Source: Tethya wilhelma (taxonomy: Eukaryota; Porifera; Demospongiae; Tethyida; Tethyidae). Taken from it: a DNA stretch of 64,000 nucleotides. This document shows positions 21,799-33,344 of this stretch, piece by piece. A model generated the notes under the pieces. It saw only the letters and a list, made by a program, of their open reading frames with translations, was not told the origin of the DNA and ran no database searches. The stretch spans positions 135,291 through 199,290 of the forward strand of contig CAXIPT010000031.1 in the NCBI GenBank assembly GCA_964030475.1. The letters run 5' to 3'. Positions within the stretch are counted from its first letter, which is position 1; each line of letters starts with the position of its first letter. Position numbers and translations under genes: made by a program.

Positions 21799-22401
21799 CA
21801 GACACACACACACACACGCACACACACACACACCCACATACCTTCACAAAGGGGCTTCTTCACACCACGAGTCTGTCGAAGAACCACTGAGCTCGTCTGA
21901 GGGTCTGGAGACTTCTTCACACCACGAGTCTGTCGAGGAATCACTGAGCTCATCTCAGAGTCTGGAGACTTCTTCACACCACGAGTTGGTCGAGGAATCA
22001 CTGAGCTCGTCTCAGAGTCTGTATGCATAAAGATCAGATTTAATACACACACACACACACTTACACACACCTTCACAAAGGGGCTTCTTCACACTACGAG
22101 TCTGTCGAAGAACGTCTGAGGGTCTGGAGACTTCTTCACACCACGAGTCTGTCGAGGAATCACTGAGCTCGTCTGAGGGTCTGGAAACTTCTTCACACCA
22201 CGAGTCTGTCAAGGAATCACTGAGAGTCTGTATGCATAAAGATCAGATTTAACACACACACACACACATACACACACACACCTTCACAAGGGGGCTTCTT
22301 CACACCACGAGTCTGTCGAGGAATCACTGAGATCATCTCAGAGTCTGGAGACTTCTTCATACCACGAGTTGGTCGAGGAATCACTGAGCTCGTCTCACAG
22401 T
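21121..22401 (-). repeat. Minus-strand copy of the 57-bp exon array, six blocks
   Basis: In transcription order the blocks are 22401-22282 (120), 22227-22071 (157), 22018-21842 (177), 21737-21504 (234), 21453-21277 (177) and 21231-21121 (111). The first three match the last three plus-strand blocks in size and nearly in sequence. All have the TATGCATACAG-type acceptor (TATATAG in the last) and a TGTGAAG/GT donor. The array is bracketed by single-N gaps at 20284 and 22465, so its orientation may be an assembly choice. Confidence 0.7.
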
Positions 22402-22432
22402 CTGTATGCATAAAGATCAGATTTACACGCAC

Positions 22433-22464
<32 letters not shown>

Positions 22465-22527
22465 NTAGGACCCATACCTGGCCAGGAATTTATGGTGGGT
22501 ACCATTTCATGCTATCAATCTACCATA

Positions 22528-22880
22528 ATAGACCCGTTGCACGTGACGTCACAGGTCACTTCACATAAAAAAAAAATCAGCCATCTTGGAGGACAACTTT
22601 GTACAGCGAGTATGCAAAGATATCAAAGAATCGCTCTTGTTGCTCTTAGCCCAGTCTGTTGTAACTTCTAACTTAGAAATTTAGTATAGGCTAATAGTTG
22701 GACAAAACATGCTGAAAAATCGGAACTTTTGCAGCAGCTGCTACGAATATTATAATACAACTGCCCATCTCTTGTCCTCCAATGGGCGGGGCTTATCTCC
22801 GTATACTTGAAATTTTCTCCGTAAATTTTTTGTAATTTTATTTTTTGAGCATGTGATGCTTGTACGTGCAACAGGTCTAT
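22528..22880. repeat. MITE with ATAGACCYGTTGCACGT ends
   Basis: ATAGACCCGTTGCACGT at the left end is mirrored by ACGTGCAACAGGTCTAT at the right end. The interior is non-coding. Confidence 0.65.
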
Positions 22881-22882
22881 AG

Positions 22883-23097
22883 CCGGAAAATTTGGTGGAT
22901 TGAGCAAACTTTGAATTTGGCAGATTTTAATTTGGCGGAGCAAGCCAGCTACGGTGATTTGTACATGCACGATAAGTGTACGTACAGTATATATGGATAC
23001 ATATATACTCGCATGCACTAAATATTGACAAATTTTAATTTGATGGTATATACTAACCGCCAATCTGCAAATTTAGTTTCCTGCCAAGTTTTCCGGT
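22883..23097. repeat. MITE with CCGGAAAATTTGGYGG ends
   Basis: CCGGAAAATTTGGTGG at the left and the complement of CCGGAAAACTTGGCAGG at the right, directly adjacent to the previous MITE. TTTTAATTTG motifs recur inside. Confidence 0.55.
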
Positions 23098-23275
23098 ACA
23101 GTACAGGAGACTGAACTACAGATCAGAAGTACATGTATATAGGTAAGGTAAAAAATGTGTGCTCAGTGTCTATACCGTATAGCCGAAGAGTAATTGGCAT
23201 GCAAATTCAACCAAAATGTTAGTGCCAAAATAGTCAGACTTTTTCTAAGATTGTTGATGCATGCTCTTCAAAGCT

Positions 23276-24123
23276 AGCCTCGTTCCTAACCTCCTCCCTT
23301 GTGATTTTTTCTTTGAAAATAGGGAGAGCCTGGTATAGTACACTTTATCATGTGAGTGATGCAAGGTAGATGTGAAGGTAGACGTGGCCTACGTCAGTAA
23401 TTTTTTCTCTCCCATGCATCATCTTTATGCATCTGTAAACATGTGTTATGTGGTTTACAACCTGTGGTTAGTGTAATTGCATTCCAAACCTAGGCTAGTA
23501 TGCTGTGTTACTAAAGATGCTTATGGTAGGCCAGCCTGAATCAGCCGAGGGGAGTACCCTCACATATACCATACTGTACCCTTGTATGTGTAATTCGAGA
23601 GGAAGGTTTGTAGGTAAACATTAAAAGCCACGGTGCCCAGCCAGGCCTTTACAGTGTGGATGCCCTTAATTTTTCGTCTATATTGATCACTCATTTTTAC
23701 TTGTCCTCTCTGTAGATTTTAGTGTCAGATGTTTGCCGAGTTTTTTTGTACCAATAATCACTTTGGATGCTGTTCACAGCTAGCCTTGTTCCCAGGCTCC
23801 TCCTTATTAATCCTGGTACATTTTATTGTGTGAGTGACGCAAGGTAGATTGGCCTACGTCAGCAAAATTTTTGTTCATCGTCTCAGCTCACATGCACCCT
23901 CATTGTTATAATGTTTATTAAGTGTTGTTCTTTTTCATTTCTTGCATGAGCCCTCTGCAGCAGGAAATCTACAGTTCACAGTAACTTATAGATGTAATTG
24001 CTCATAAATAAATTAAAACATGTCATTGATCCATAATATTGCATTATTCACATGATAAATTGTACCATGCCTTTCCCTCACTGACTCACTGACTGAGAGG
24101 GGAAAGCCTGGGAATGAGGTGAC
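23276..24123. repeat. Cluster of AGCCTCGTTCCCAGGC-type MITEs
   Basis: One short copy or fragment starts near 23276 (TAGCCTCGTTCCTAACCTCC). A longer copy runs from about 23780 (CTAGCCTTGTTCCCAGGCTC) to 24122 (complement AAGCCTGGGAATGAGG). No gene in 23100-24840. Confidence 0.55.
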
Positions 24124-24973
24124 TGTGCGTCTATCATACGTACGGTAGTACGTATAGTAGGAATGGGCCGAATGTCCCATAGACACAATACAAAATGTTT
24201 ATGATCATAAAAATCAAGCCAAACAAAATTGAGTTTTAAAACTTACTCAGAGGCTCTCACTGACAGATTATCAACTGCATGCAAGGCCTAAAACTCACAG
24301 AAACTTTTCTCTGCACTCGTAGAGAGAGCTGGTGGGAAGCCACCATAGTGCCATTTTTGTTCTGCTAATGTACGTACTTACGTACGTACTTACTTCTTAA
24401 CTGACTTACTTGAAAAGCATTTCCAGAGAACCAGAATGCGTTGAGCCAACTTTGACAGCACAAAGTAAGTTCTTTTCATAGGTACTACATTCCTTGATAC
24501 TCGTTTTCATCACAAATAAGCCTAAACAAAAACTAGAAAGCTTTGAAACTGAGAGTATAAATTCATGTACTTCAATGTAGCCATCTTCTTTTTAGAGTTC
24601 AAAGGTCATTGATTATCCACGTGGCATTTAATGCGCATGCGCATTAGCTACCCTAGCAGGCAATGTAGCTTCCACCATAGATAATATAGACTACATATTA
24701 TCTATGCTTCCACCATAGATAATAGAGTGGGAGTAGGGATTAGAAACGCTGCGCTCGTGTGTTACGTGCCACGGTCACATGACTCTTTCGTGACGTCACT
24801 GAAAGCCCGCGCGCTAGCGCGCCCTCGTGCAGCAGCTGCTGTACTGTTGATTGCACTTCCCTTCGAATCACGTAAAAGCGGAGCGTGGACGTACGTGCGC
24901 GTAGTGAGACGGATGCGTGCAATTTGAATTTTTCAGTCTGGAGACTCGGAGAGGCTTTAGTTTATAGTGAAAA

Positions 24974-25957
24974 ATGTCTATTGAACCATGCAGAACGAAG
25001 GCATATTCTACTGACATTTGTTGGAGAGTCATATGGCAACGCATTGGAATGAATCTTTCTTACAAAGAGGTCGGAATGAGATTACAAATCGCCCCTAGTA
25101 CAGCTCATAGAATTTTCAAATGATTCCAAATCACTGGAAACGTTATACCGAATCTGCAACCAGCTCGCCCACATATAAGGAAGCTAGATGACTATCATGA
25201 GTTATTAATCTTGGGAATCATACTTGAAAATCCAAGTAAGTACCTAAGAGAAATATGTGCCATAATCAGAGAAGCAACTGGGGTTGTCGTTTCTGGTGCT
25301 ACTGTTTGTCGTGTTCTAAAGAGGAATGGATTTACCAGGAAAAAGATTCAATATGTTGCTAAGCAACGTAGAATGGAATACCGAGCTGAATTTATGGCAC
25401 GCACTTTGTTTTATGACAAGGAACTTTATGTCTGGGTCGATGAGACAGGAAGTGATAAAAGAAAATCAATGAGAAGGTTCGGATACTCTTTTAAAGGTGT
25501 AGCTCCTGTGTGCAATCGTATATTAGTACGTGGAAAGAGAATCTCGGCAATTGCTGCTATGTGTACAGATGGAATACTTGCAGTTGAGCTTAGTACCGAA
25601 TCTGTTAATGGAGAGAAGTTCATTGATTTTGTGAGAGGTAGTTTAATCCCCAATATGAATTGTTTTGATGGATCAGCAAGTAGATCTATAGTGATTTTAG
25701 ATAATTGCTCAATACACCATGTACCTGGAGTCATTGAGCTATTCAATGAAGCAGGGGTGTTAGTATTTTTCCTACCACCATACAGCCCCGATCTGAACCC
25801 GATAGAGGAGGCATTCAGTTCAGTGAAATATTTTCTTCAAGATCATGATGAAATATTGCAAGCTACAGATAATCCTAACAGTATTATTCAAGCAGCTTTT
25901 GACAATATTACTGAACAACAATGCAAGGCTTGGATAGGTGATAGTGGATATGATTAG
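24974..25957 (+). pseudogene. DD34E Tc1/IS630-type transposase, copy 1
   Basis: The frame starts at ATG 24974 (MSIEPC). An N-terminal helix-turn-helix (YKEVGMRLQIAPSTAHRIFK) is cut by TGA at 25121-25123, where copy 2 has CAA. The rest is open from 25124 to 25957: a second HTH (GATVCRVLKRNGFTRKK), then VDETGSDKR with the first Asp near 25439, ILDNCSIHH with the second Asp near 25700, and SPDLNPIEEAF with Glu 35 residues on (DD34E). Length from the ATG is 327 codons, normal for Tc1-like transposases. A single nonsense codon separates it from an intact gene. It would act in the nucleus on the element's terminal repeats at TA targets. Confidence 0.85.
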
Positions 25958-26028
25958 CTAGACATGTACATGTACATGTAGTCATAATAATTATTCTTGT
26001 TCTGAATGAGTCACTGTCAGTGAATGAA

Positions 26029-26876
26029 TTAGAAAGTTTTAATGTCATTCATGATTGTATCTTGGAGCTCTTTATACTGCTCGAGTGTAATGGCACCTCG
26101 TTCCATCAGTTTGTGCCATTTGTCGAGTTGGTCGATGCATTCAGATCTGAGTGTGATCCTCTTAGCAGGGGATATACCTTGCGGTCCACAGTTGGAATCT
26201 TTTGCAACCTTAGTTTGGGTCCTAGCTTGGCGAAAAAATGGCTTATCTGGGGGTTCTTCGTATGATGTGTGCTTGTTCAAATGAAGCATGTGAGCCCAAG
26301 CTCTGATTTGCTCTGGACTATACCTTTTAGAAGTAGAATGTTTCTTCTCTAGGTCACTGACAATAAGGTCAACCTCTGCTATTTTACTCAAATGGCTTTG
26401 GTAACTTGAGTGACGTGGCTCTTTGATTTCACCATTGTTAGTCTTTTGCTTCTTTGAGGACACATCATCATTGAGCTCTGAGAGTCGCTTTCGAGCTTGT
26501 GGTGGTCCAGGAATGATCTTGGCCCATACAATGATTGGAGAACGTCCTGTCTTGAAAGCAGCATACATCTGCTTAATATCATCATAATCATTAATAGGAT
26601 GTTTTTTCCCTTTAATACCATGTCCTGGTAATATATATCCGAAATCAAACCCTTCTCGTTCTTGCAAATGATCTCCTGCTTCCAAAACACCCTTGAGTTT
26701 ATCTCTCATCTCTTCCTTACTGGTAAAAGCACCAGTCATCTCAAATTTGTCAACATCGTAGCTACCCGGCTTTTTGCGGTTAATGATTTTCAGAGAATAC
26801 CTGCACACTTTCTCGGTATCCTGTGATCGTATTTCAACTAAGTCAGCACTTGGAATTTCAGTCAAATCAGTGACAT

Positions 26877-26924
<48 letters not shown>

Positions 26925-27156
26925 CATGTAAACTAACCGTGAACAAATCCGCGGGACCTGTAGGACTGGAGTTTGGGCTAATAATAGTAATGTCAGCCAC
27001 TCCATCAAATGAAGATGACGCAAGCATTATTCCAGGAGTGCTTGACTTGTAATTCTCATTAATACACAGTGCTCCAGCATCAATACTACCCGTCAAGCCA
27101 TCTGTTTTGAAATGAGCATCCCAAACAGCCATTTTAGTTTGCAATAATTTGTGCAT
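26029..27156 (-). CDS. Unrecognised accessory ORF of the Tc1-like element, one intron
   Basis: A 375-codon frame from Met 27156. A 60-base intron at 26878-26937 (GTTAGT..CACAG), whose body is a (CA)n run, divides it in phase 0 and in frame; splicing leaves about 355 residues. No known domain is recognised. Visible features are a hydrophobic central block (GFDFGYILPGHGIKGKKHP, IIVWAKIIPGPPQARKR), a basic KKQK-type nuclear-localisation-like patch, and a helical C-terminal region rich in charged residues (QLDKWHKLMERGAITLEQYK). It is convergent with the transposase, 71 bases apart. A diverged, frameshifted homologue sits at the same place in copy 2, so it belongs to the element. Function unknown; a DNA-binding or assembly partner of the transposase is only a guess. 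Confidence 0.7.
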
Positions 27157-27183
27157 GTGATCGTGAAGGACTGACTTTCACGT

Positions 27184-27924
27184 GTATGGCAAGCCACTCG
27201 TAACAAAATTAAATACGTGATACGTCATATATATCGTATATCACGTTCTCACTACGCGATAACCTAGCCTCGTTCCCAGGCCCAAAAGAGGGCCTGGTAC
27301 ACACTGTTTGCGCATGCGCGTAATTATCGCCGTGAAACCACATGGTTTTGAGAAGATTTGTGGGTGTGTTCATAGATGACGTATGTATATCGAACGCTAA
27401 ACGAGTTCTACGGTCTCTTAGAAAGCTTCTGTGAGCCTATTTAGACTTAGTAGTTGTAGAGAAACTAANTAGGAATAGCTACAGGACATCAGAGGGCCGG
27501 GGTCCAGGGGGAATGTAGAGTAAAGGTTGTTGTTGTTGTTCAAGTGTTGTTGTGTGTGGCATGGCCTTGGGTGCTATGCATGCATTGTTGACGCTAGTGT
27601 ATCATGCAATGAGGAAACTAAAATGATTAGAACAGTACATGCTTATTATGTTTGCATTAACTAAGTCACTAATTAACATTACTTGTGCGTGTAAAATTAA
27701 TGTTGTGTACTTGTGACATTGTGGGTGGTGGACAATATGATTTGATTTGACAAAATTCACTAGAGCTTGACTTTGTAAAATGTGTGCTAATGCTTTACAA
27801 AATAAATCATACATGACCTATTTTGTATAATTAAAATATATATATGCACATACTATACAAAGTTAATATTTTTATCATGCCATATCATAATAATGCATAC
27901 ATGTCATTAATTATTGCCATGCAG
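27184..27924. other. Non-coding stretch with a MITE end
   Basis: AGCCTCGTTCCCAGGC appears near 27267, with an N gap at 27469. The rest is AT-rich and without a supported gene. Confidence 0.4.
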
Positions 27925-28063
27925 ATGTAATCAATGAATGTGAGGTGTCTCTTGATGTCTGTGATGATGAAAATGCTGTCTGTACTGACTTGGAGGAGGG
28001 CTACAGTTGTGAATGTAAGCTTGGTTATGTAGGAGATGGATCTACTTAATTGCACAAAGCCCA
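27925..28063 (+). pseudogene. EGF-like exon with a one-base insertion
   Basis: Acceptor GCCATGCAG ends at 27924; donor GTAAGTTG starts at 28064. The exon encodes VINECEVSLDVC through EEGYSCECKLGYVGDGST, a calcium-binding-type EGF. A TAA arises near 28049 because of one extra base; without it the Cys-containing end of the domain reads through and both ends are phase 1. It is either a real frameshift or a base-calling error. Confidence 0.65.
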
Positions 28064-28205
28064 GTAAGTTGAATCATACTGATAATGGGTATTCCTCTAA
28101 CCATTAATTTAATGCCTCGATCACTGATCTACTCATGACATACAATGTCTTCATGAATCTACTTACTTATAATCTAACTGATAGTATTAAATTTGTTTAA
28201 CACAG

Positions 28206-28354
28206 TACGTCCAATAATCACTCTCCCACCCTCTGGGTCTGAAGGTGAAGCCTGTCCCTCTGATGACCTGCTTCAAGCTACTCTGGACGGGATTCGCCAT
28301 GAGGTTCAATCAGTGCTTGAAAACAGAACAACTGTCACTTATGACGGCTTCTAG
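28206..28354 (+). CDS. Downstream exon of the same EGF-containing gene
   Basis: Acceptor TTTAACACAG ends at 28205. In the phase set by the previous exon it encodes RPIITLPPSGSEGEACPSDD and on to a TAG at 28352-28354, 48 codons. I recognise no domain. It could be the last exon of a secreted or membrane protein gene whose other exons lie left of the N gap or are lost. The upstream EGF exon is frame-broken, so the locus may be a pseudogene. Confidence 0.5.
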
Positions 28355-29900
28355 ACACTTAATTGTCAACTGAACGTAATGTTTGTAGTGAACAACTTGT
28401 ATAGCTCGAGTTAATTTCAGCATAGATACCTAAATTTTCCATAGCCGTATGATTATGTTTGTGTAGTATAATGTCGTAGAGCCATTTTATTTTTATGTTG
28501 CACGCATGTGTCCGTATCTCTTAGTACTAGTACTGACATACAATCACAGTCATTGTATAATTATCATTGAAGAACAATCTTGGTTTTAATTGGTTTATTA
28601 TAAATGGTCTTAATTCTTTATGGGTCCATCTTATGTGCATGGAATAGGGGTCTTTCTTATATAAGGAGTCCCTTTGTATTCTTGTTATTCAATTAACAAA
28701 CTTAAGTGAAGGATTGTCCCCTTATTACTTATGTGCGGGTTAAAAGTAGTTCTTTCACCCATAGTCTGATGTCGATTGAGCACTTGAGAGAGCTTATAAT
28801 GCTAGTGATTTGCTAGTGATTTAATTTCACTCATTAGTCTAACTACACAATGCATAGCTAAGTATATAGATTGGTAGTGACCCACAACCTTTGAACTTAT
28901 TTGGGGTAGAGATATGGCGATTCTTTTTATGTGGTGTATTTCCCTAGTCATTTTAAAAACCTCTGCAAGGCCAGCTGATTGGCTTTTGGACAAAGTAGAA
29001 ACCCAGGCATACAGCCGTTGCCGGCAGTTTCCAAATATTTCACATCTAATTTTATATGCGTAATAGTTATATCTCCCTAGTACAGGCCCGTAGCCAGGAT
29101 TCTTGAATGGGGGGTGCAAATATTGTCAGCCGAAAGTGTTTCATAAAAAAGTAAAATTTTCTGGGGAGCATGCTCCCCCAGAAAATTTTGGAAATTTAGG
29201 CTTACTTTGATGAATTCTGGTGCATTCTGGAACACATTTCATGATTTGAAGCTATATAATCATGCCTGAGAACTTGGTTCTTCTTTTTGCTTCAAAAGGG
29301 GGGTACGTGCACTTGCACCCCCTTACACTCCCCCCTCCTTCAGGCCTATAGTGACCAACAAGTACCCAATTTTCCAGGCAGATCTGATATCTTATGGTTA
29401 AGAACTACTTGCAAACAAAAAATTGACCTTCTACATTGCATGAGCATTTACATCCCTCATTTTCAAAAGTATGCATTTTTAGATCTAGCCACGCCCTCAA
29501 ACATGATAATAAACAGCCTCTACTATCTAAGCAATTAAACTTTTTGGGCCACTGTCTCAAGTAATATGTAGTAGTATCAGTCTCGAATTCCACAAGAACT
29601 TTGACGTCACTGAAGTAGTCCTTCAGCCATGTCAGTTGCATTTTTAGCCTTGTCCCTAGGCCCAAAAAGGCCTGGTATCTATTGACTGCGCATCCACCAG
29701 TTTGTACCCAAAATCTGGGTACATCAGAAAATTCACTGACCCTAAAATTGTCTGTATACTCCAGTGACTGGATTACCTCATAAATATTTTTCGAAGGCAA
29801 TATAAGCATATATAGAAAAGCTAAAAGAATGCTTGATAATGTCTTTTTCCAAGCATTGACTAGGTATATTTCCAGAAGAAAGAGTGGAATAGTGGCAATA
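28355..29900. other. Non-coding stretch with repeat ends
   Basis: A repeat with G-run/C-run ends (ACAGGCCCGTAGCCAGGATT near 29085, CAGGCCTATAG near 29341) resembles MITE consensus ends seen in many animals. A MITE end AGCCTTGTCCCTAGGC is near 29644. No gene supported. Confidence 0.4.
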
Positions 29901-30383
29901 GCTAGGCCTTGGCAAATTATTCCCGGAATAATTTGAGAATAATAGGTACACATTGATTCTATGAGAATAATAGGCTGAACTTTGGGAATAATAGGTAAAT
30001 TCTCAGTGTTGTTGTGAAAATTTACATTGCTCAAATGCCAAAAAACTGAACTACTGAGCGCTTTTTGGGTTAAGATTAAAGCCAATAGAATTACCTGCTA
30101 ATCTTCCTTAAAAACTACATACAATTATCTGCGATGATACATTACAACAATTTTATCGTAAAGAGAAAGTGATGAAAATTTACTAAATTGGGTGTGTGAA
30201 CTCTTGGAAAACAAACCAAGGACTTTGAATCTCATTAAAATTGTTATTTGATGAATATTATGTTTGTGTCTGAGAATCATACAAGAATAATAGGCTGTCT
30301 GAAAAGGATAATGGGCTCAAAGTTTGGGAATAAAAGAATAGAATAATAGGTGAACTTTTGAGAATAATTTGCCAAGGCCTAGC
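29901..30383. repeat. MITE with GCTAGGCCTTGGCAAATTAT terminal repeats
   Basis: Terminal inverted repeats of about 22 bases at 29901 and 30383; AGAATAATAGG motifs recur inside. AATA flanks both ends and may be a target-site duplication. Confidence 0.65.
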
Positions 30384-32100
30384 AATAGCCAACCCATGCA
30401 AGTAGGACTGTAGATCTTTTCGCTACAAATATGCACATGATAGTATGGAGTGCCAAACGTGACAATATTTCCATCACATGTTATTCACTCCATTATGATA
30501 TCAGATGAGCCTAGAACTGATAAACTTTATAGAAATCATGACCTCAAGAATGATCATATTTACCAGGCAGAATAGAAAAATAAACGAAGCAGAATAGGCT
30601 AAGTGTGAGAGCATTAGAGCAGAGCAAAATGGGAAAAACTAAAAGCAGATTGTACATGATCCTAGATGTGACTGAAATCATATCAGACGTGACTGATGTC
30701 ATGTCTGATATCATAAGATTAGAGATGTTTAGTTTTACTAGTATATGGGCAGGCTGCTTTTATGACAGACATACCATATTTCATCTGCATTCTGAAAATA
30801 TTCAATAGAGCAGTTGCAATTAATTACTCTGATGTAAAATTAAAATGAGTCCCTTCTAAAAACTTGGCGATCTTTACCTAAATCTGCAAGACAGTAAAAG
30901 TTCGTCTTGTTTACCAAGTTGTCTGAAGGTTTGTACTAATTACTTTTTCAAGTTTGTGGTACAATGCATGCATATTTACAACAAGCTTTTATTATTGCTG
31001 TTTTGATGGGTGTATGCAAGCCTAATTAAAGTTATTAGAGTAAGCCACCGAAAATCAGACACTGCATATAATCGGACGTGCACAGAGTTCAAAGGCAAGT
31101 AGCTGCTAGTGGTTAAAATAGATACACATAGATAACTTAGGATGCGGTACCCCTGTACTAGATTTGAACTTTGTACGACTAAGTATACGGACGTAGTAGA
31201 TCAAAACGTGCAACCGACCGATAATTGCAAACATCGGACGATAAAATCAATCACCGGACTATATTCCAAACTTAGGCCTAGTTAGCTAGCCATACCACCT
31301 AACCATATATATATAACTACTTACCTTCCATGTCTGCACAACAGAAATGAACCCTCGGGAAAACGGTCATAGGAGATCAACAGAGTCGATTGTTTCGCAG
31401 ACGTTCAATAATCAATTAAACGGACAGGTCAAAGGTTAAATAGTGACCCAGGATCACACAATACTACTATGATGACACTTCCATCATTTATATACAAAAG
31501 AGAAACTTTAGAAAGGTGATAAATAATTATAAACTCAACAAAACAACACAAAGTACACTACTGATGAGTCACAAAGGATTCCATCGGCAAACTTTTGGCA
31601 TTCGATCTCTATAATAATTATCATATATATAGTAGCACATTTACAATACACCCATTTACTACAGTTATCACAACACAGCATATTACCGTACACTTTCTGC
31701 CATTCTGCTGTAACAGTGCAACTCATACCAAATAAGTCTGTTGGTTGCATGCAGAATTAAATTTCTTTGAGCTGTTCCAGGAAGTTCATTAATGAACAGT
31801 TTAAGTTTGGCAATGAATTTCCAAAAGAACCTATCTTTAGGTATCCAGCAGCAAACCAGTATTGTATGCAGGATCTAATGCTAGTAACACTAACATGAAG
31901 TAAACACAGTAACAATAGTACACTGTATACAATTTGTTATTAATTTAGATGAATTCAGCAAAGGTGCTTCAGCCACGAACTAGACTTGGGTATTTAAGAA
32001 TTGTCGGAAACAATGATGACATCAGATTCTACATGTTTACAGCAACAGAAAAGTATAGAGAAATCATGACCATAAACAGTATTTACACACTTCACTTGTA
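30384..32100. other. Non-coding stretch
   Basis: AT-rich, without a recognisable gene. Near 31660-31720 on the minus strand a CCDNCSKW string resembles a broken PHD finger, too short to call. Confidence 0.35.
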
Positions 32101-32101
32101 C

Positions 32102-32213
32102 CTCTGCCTCTCGGAGGAACACCACTGACTGGAGCTAGCTCAGTGTCACCATCTTCTCTGTCTGACTGTACATGTCTGGCGGTGGACTTTGACCTACCCT
32201 TTCCTGCATTTAA
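32102..32213 (-). other. Possible 112-base exon
   Basis: Acceptor TTTAAATGCAG ends at 32214 and a donor GTACAAG starts at 32101. One frame between them is open and hydrophilic (SKSTARHVQSDREDGDTELA). Upstream lies a long (CA)n tract and the 85-N gap, so no neighbouring exon can be checked. Could be chance. Confidence 0.25.
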
Positions 32214-32235
32214 AAGCACTCATTACATCAGTCTA

Positions 32236-32329
<94 letters not shown>
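32236..32329. repeat. (CA)n microsatellite ending in an assembly gap
   Basis: Perfect CA repeat running into 85 N at 32330-32414; the true length is unknown. Confidence 0.95.
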
Positions 32330-32611
32330 NNNNNNNNNNNNNNNNNNNNNNNNNNNNNNNNNNNNNNNNNNNNNNNNNNNNNNNNNNNNNNNNNNNNNNN
32401 NNNNNNNNNNNNNNGAGCAAAACAAGTAAATTTTGTTAGATACAGCTCCAGACTCCTGAGATACTTCACTGATAGCATAGAAGCTATAATATCCATGCTG
32501 ATAGTGTACATGTAACCATGGATACTATAGCTCTCGGAACATCCATGATGTAACTAATGTATCCACAGAAACTCAAATGTGATTCATAGAATAATGAAAA
32601 AATGAGAACAA

Positions 32612-32883
32612 ACAAGTGAAAAAAACATTAGAAATGTATTGAGACATAGGAATGGCCAAATCGTAAAAAAGAAAGCAAACAAGATTGAATGGCTGTACGA
32701 GTGTGTAAAGAATTATTCCTATGGGCATCATAAGGGACTCAACATAGTGAGAGAGTACTACATGCAGCCCACACAGGAATGATTCTGCACACACTCATAC
32801 AGCCATTCAATCTTGTTTGCTTTCTTTTTTACGATTTGGCCATTCCTATGTCTCAATACATTTCCAATGTTTTTTTCACTTGT
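32612..32883. repeat. Foldback element, family F, copy 3
   Basis: Arms beginning ACAAGTGAAAAAAACATT and ending in the complement; the inner parts match the other family F copies. About 40 bases left of the hairpin are also shared with copy 4. Confidence 0.75.
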
Positions 32884-33089
32884 CATAACATATAGCAAGG
32901 CAAGTATATCTTATGATACAGCTCCTGACTCCAAATGACTAAGATGTGTGTTTCACTTCTGAGTACCAAGCAGGCTCAGCTTGGCCGCATCCCACTCAGC
33001 AGGCCACTCAAGTAGCTGCTCAGTAGCTAGCTACACACACCAACTCAAATTTGATTTGTAGAATTATGAAAAAATGAGAACAAACAAGT

Positions 33090-33343
33090 AAAAAAAAAAC
33101 ATTGGAAATGTAATGAGACACAGGAATGGCTAAATTGTAAAAAGAACGCAAACAAGATGGAATGGCTGTTAGAGTGTGTAAGGAATTCTTCCTGTGGGCA
33201 AAATGAGAGACTCAATAAGGAGATTGTTAAATGCAGCCCATACAGGAAGAATTCTGCACACACTCTAACAGCCATTCCATCTTGTTTGCTTTCTTTTTAT
33301 GATTTAGCCATTCCTGTGTCTCATTACATTTCCAATGTTTTTT
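33090..33343. repeat. Foldback element, family F, copy 4
   Basis: Same hairpin as copy 3, in the same orientation and about 480 bases further on, including shared left flank (GAATTATGAAAAAATGAGAA). Immediately followed by a GTGACC-TIR element. Confidence 0.75.
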
Positions 33344-33344
33344 A

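Larger units (their letters stand above)
24844..27183. mobile_element. Tc1/mariner-like element with two convergent ORFs, copy 1 (right end lost)
   Basis: The left end reads TA followed by CTGTTGATTGCACTTCCC, the same terminal repeat as in copy 2 (38069-40477). Inside are a plus-strand DD34E transposase and a minus-strand accessory ORF. Homology with copy 2 stops after GACTTTCACGTG near 27183, so the right terminal repeat is missing. Confidence 0.8.

Noticed and set aside
18934..22401. CRISPR-like array
   Set aside because: Repeat-spacer appearance is superficial: the spacers are GT microsatellites, repeats are 57-bp coding-like units, and the sequence is eukaryotic.
29405..30085. 226-codon minus-strand open frame
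   Set aside because: It overlaps the MITE at 29901-30383 and a MITE end near 29644, and has no domain or splice context; chance frame in AT-rich repeats.
31535..31750. Possible PHD finger on the minus strand
   Set aside because: Only CCDNCSKW and one further CxC resemble a PHD; the remaining ligands are absent.
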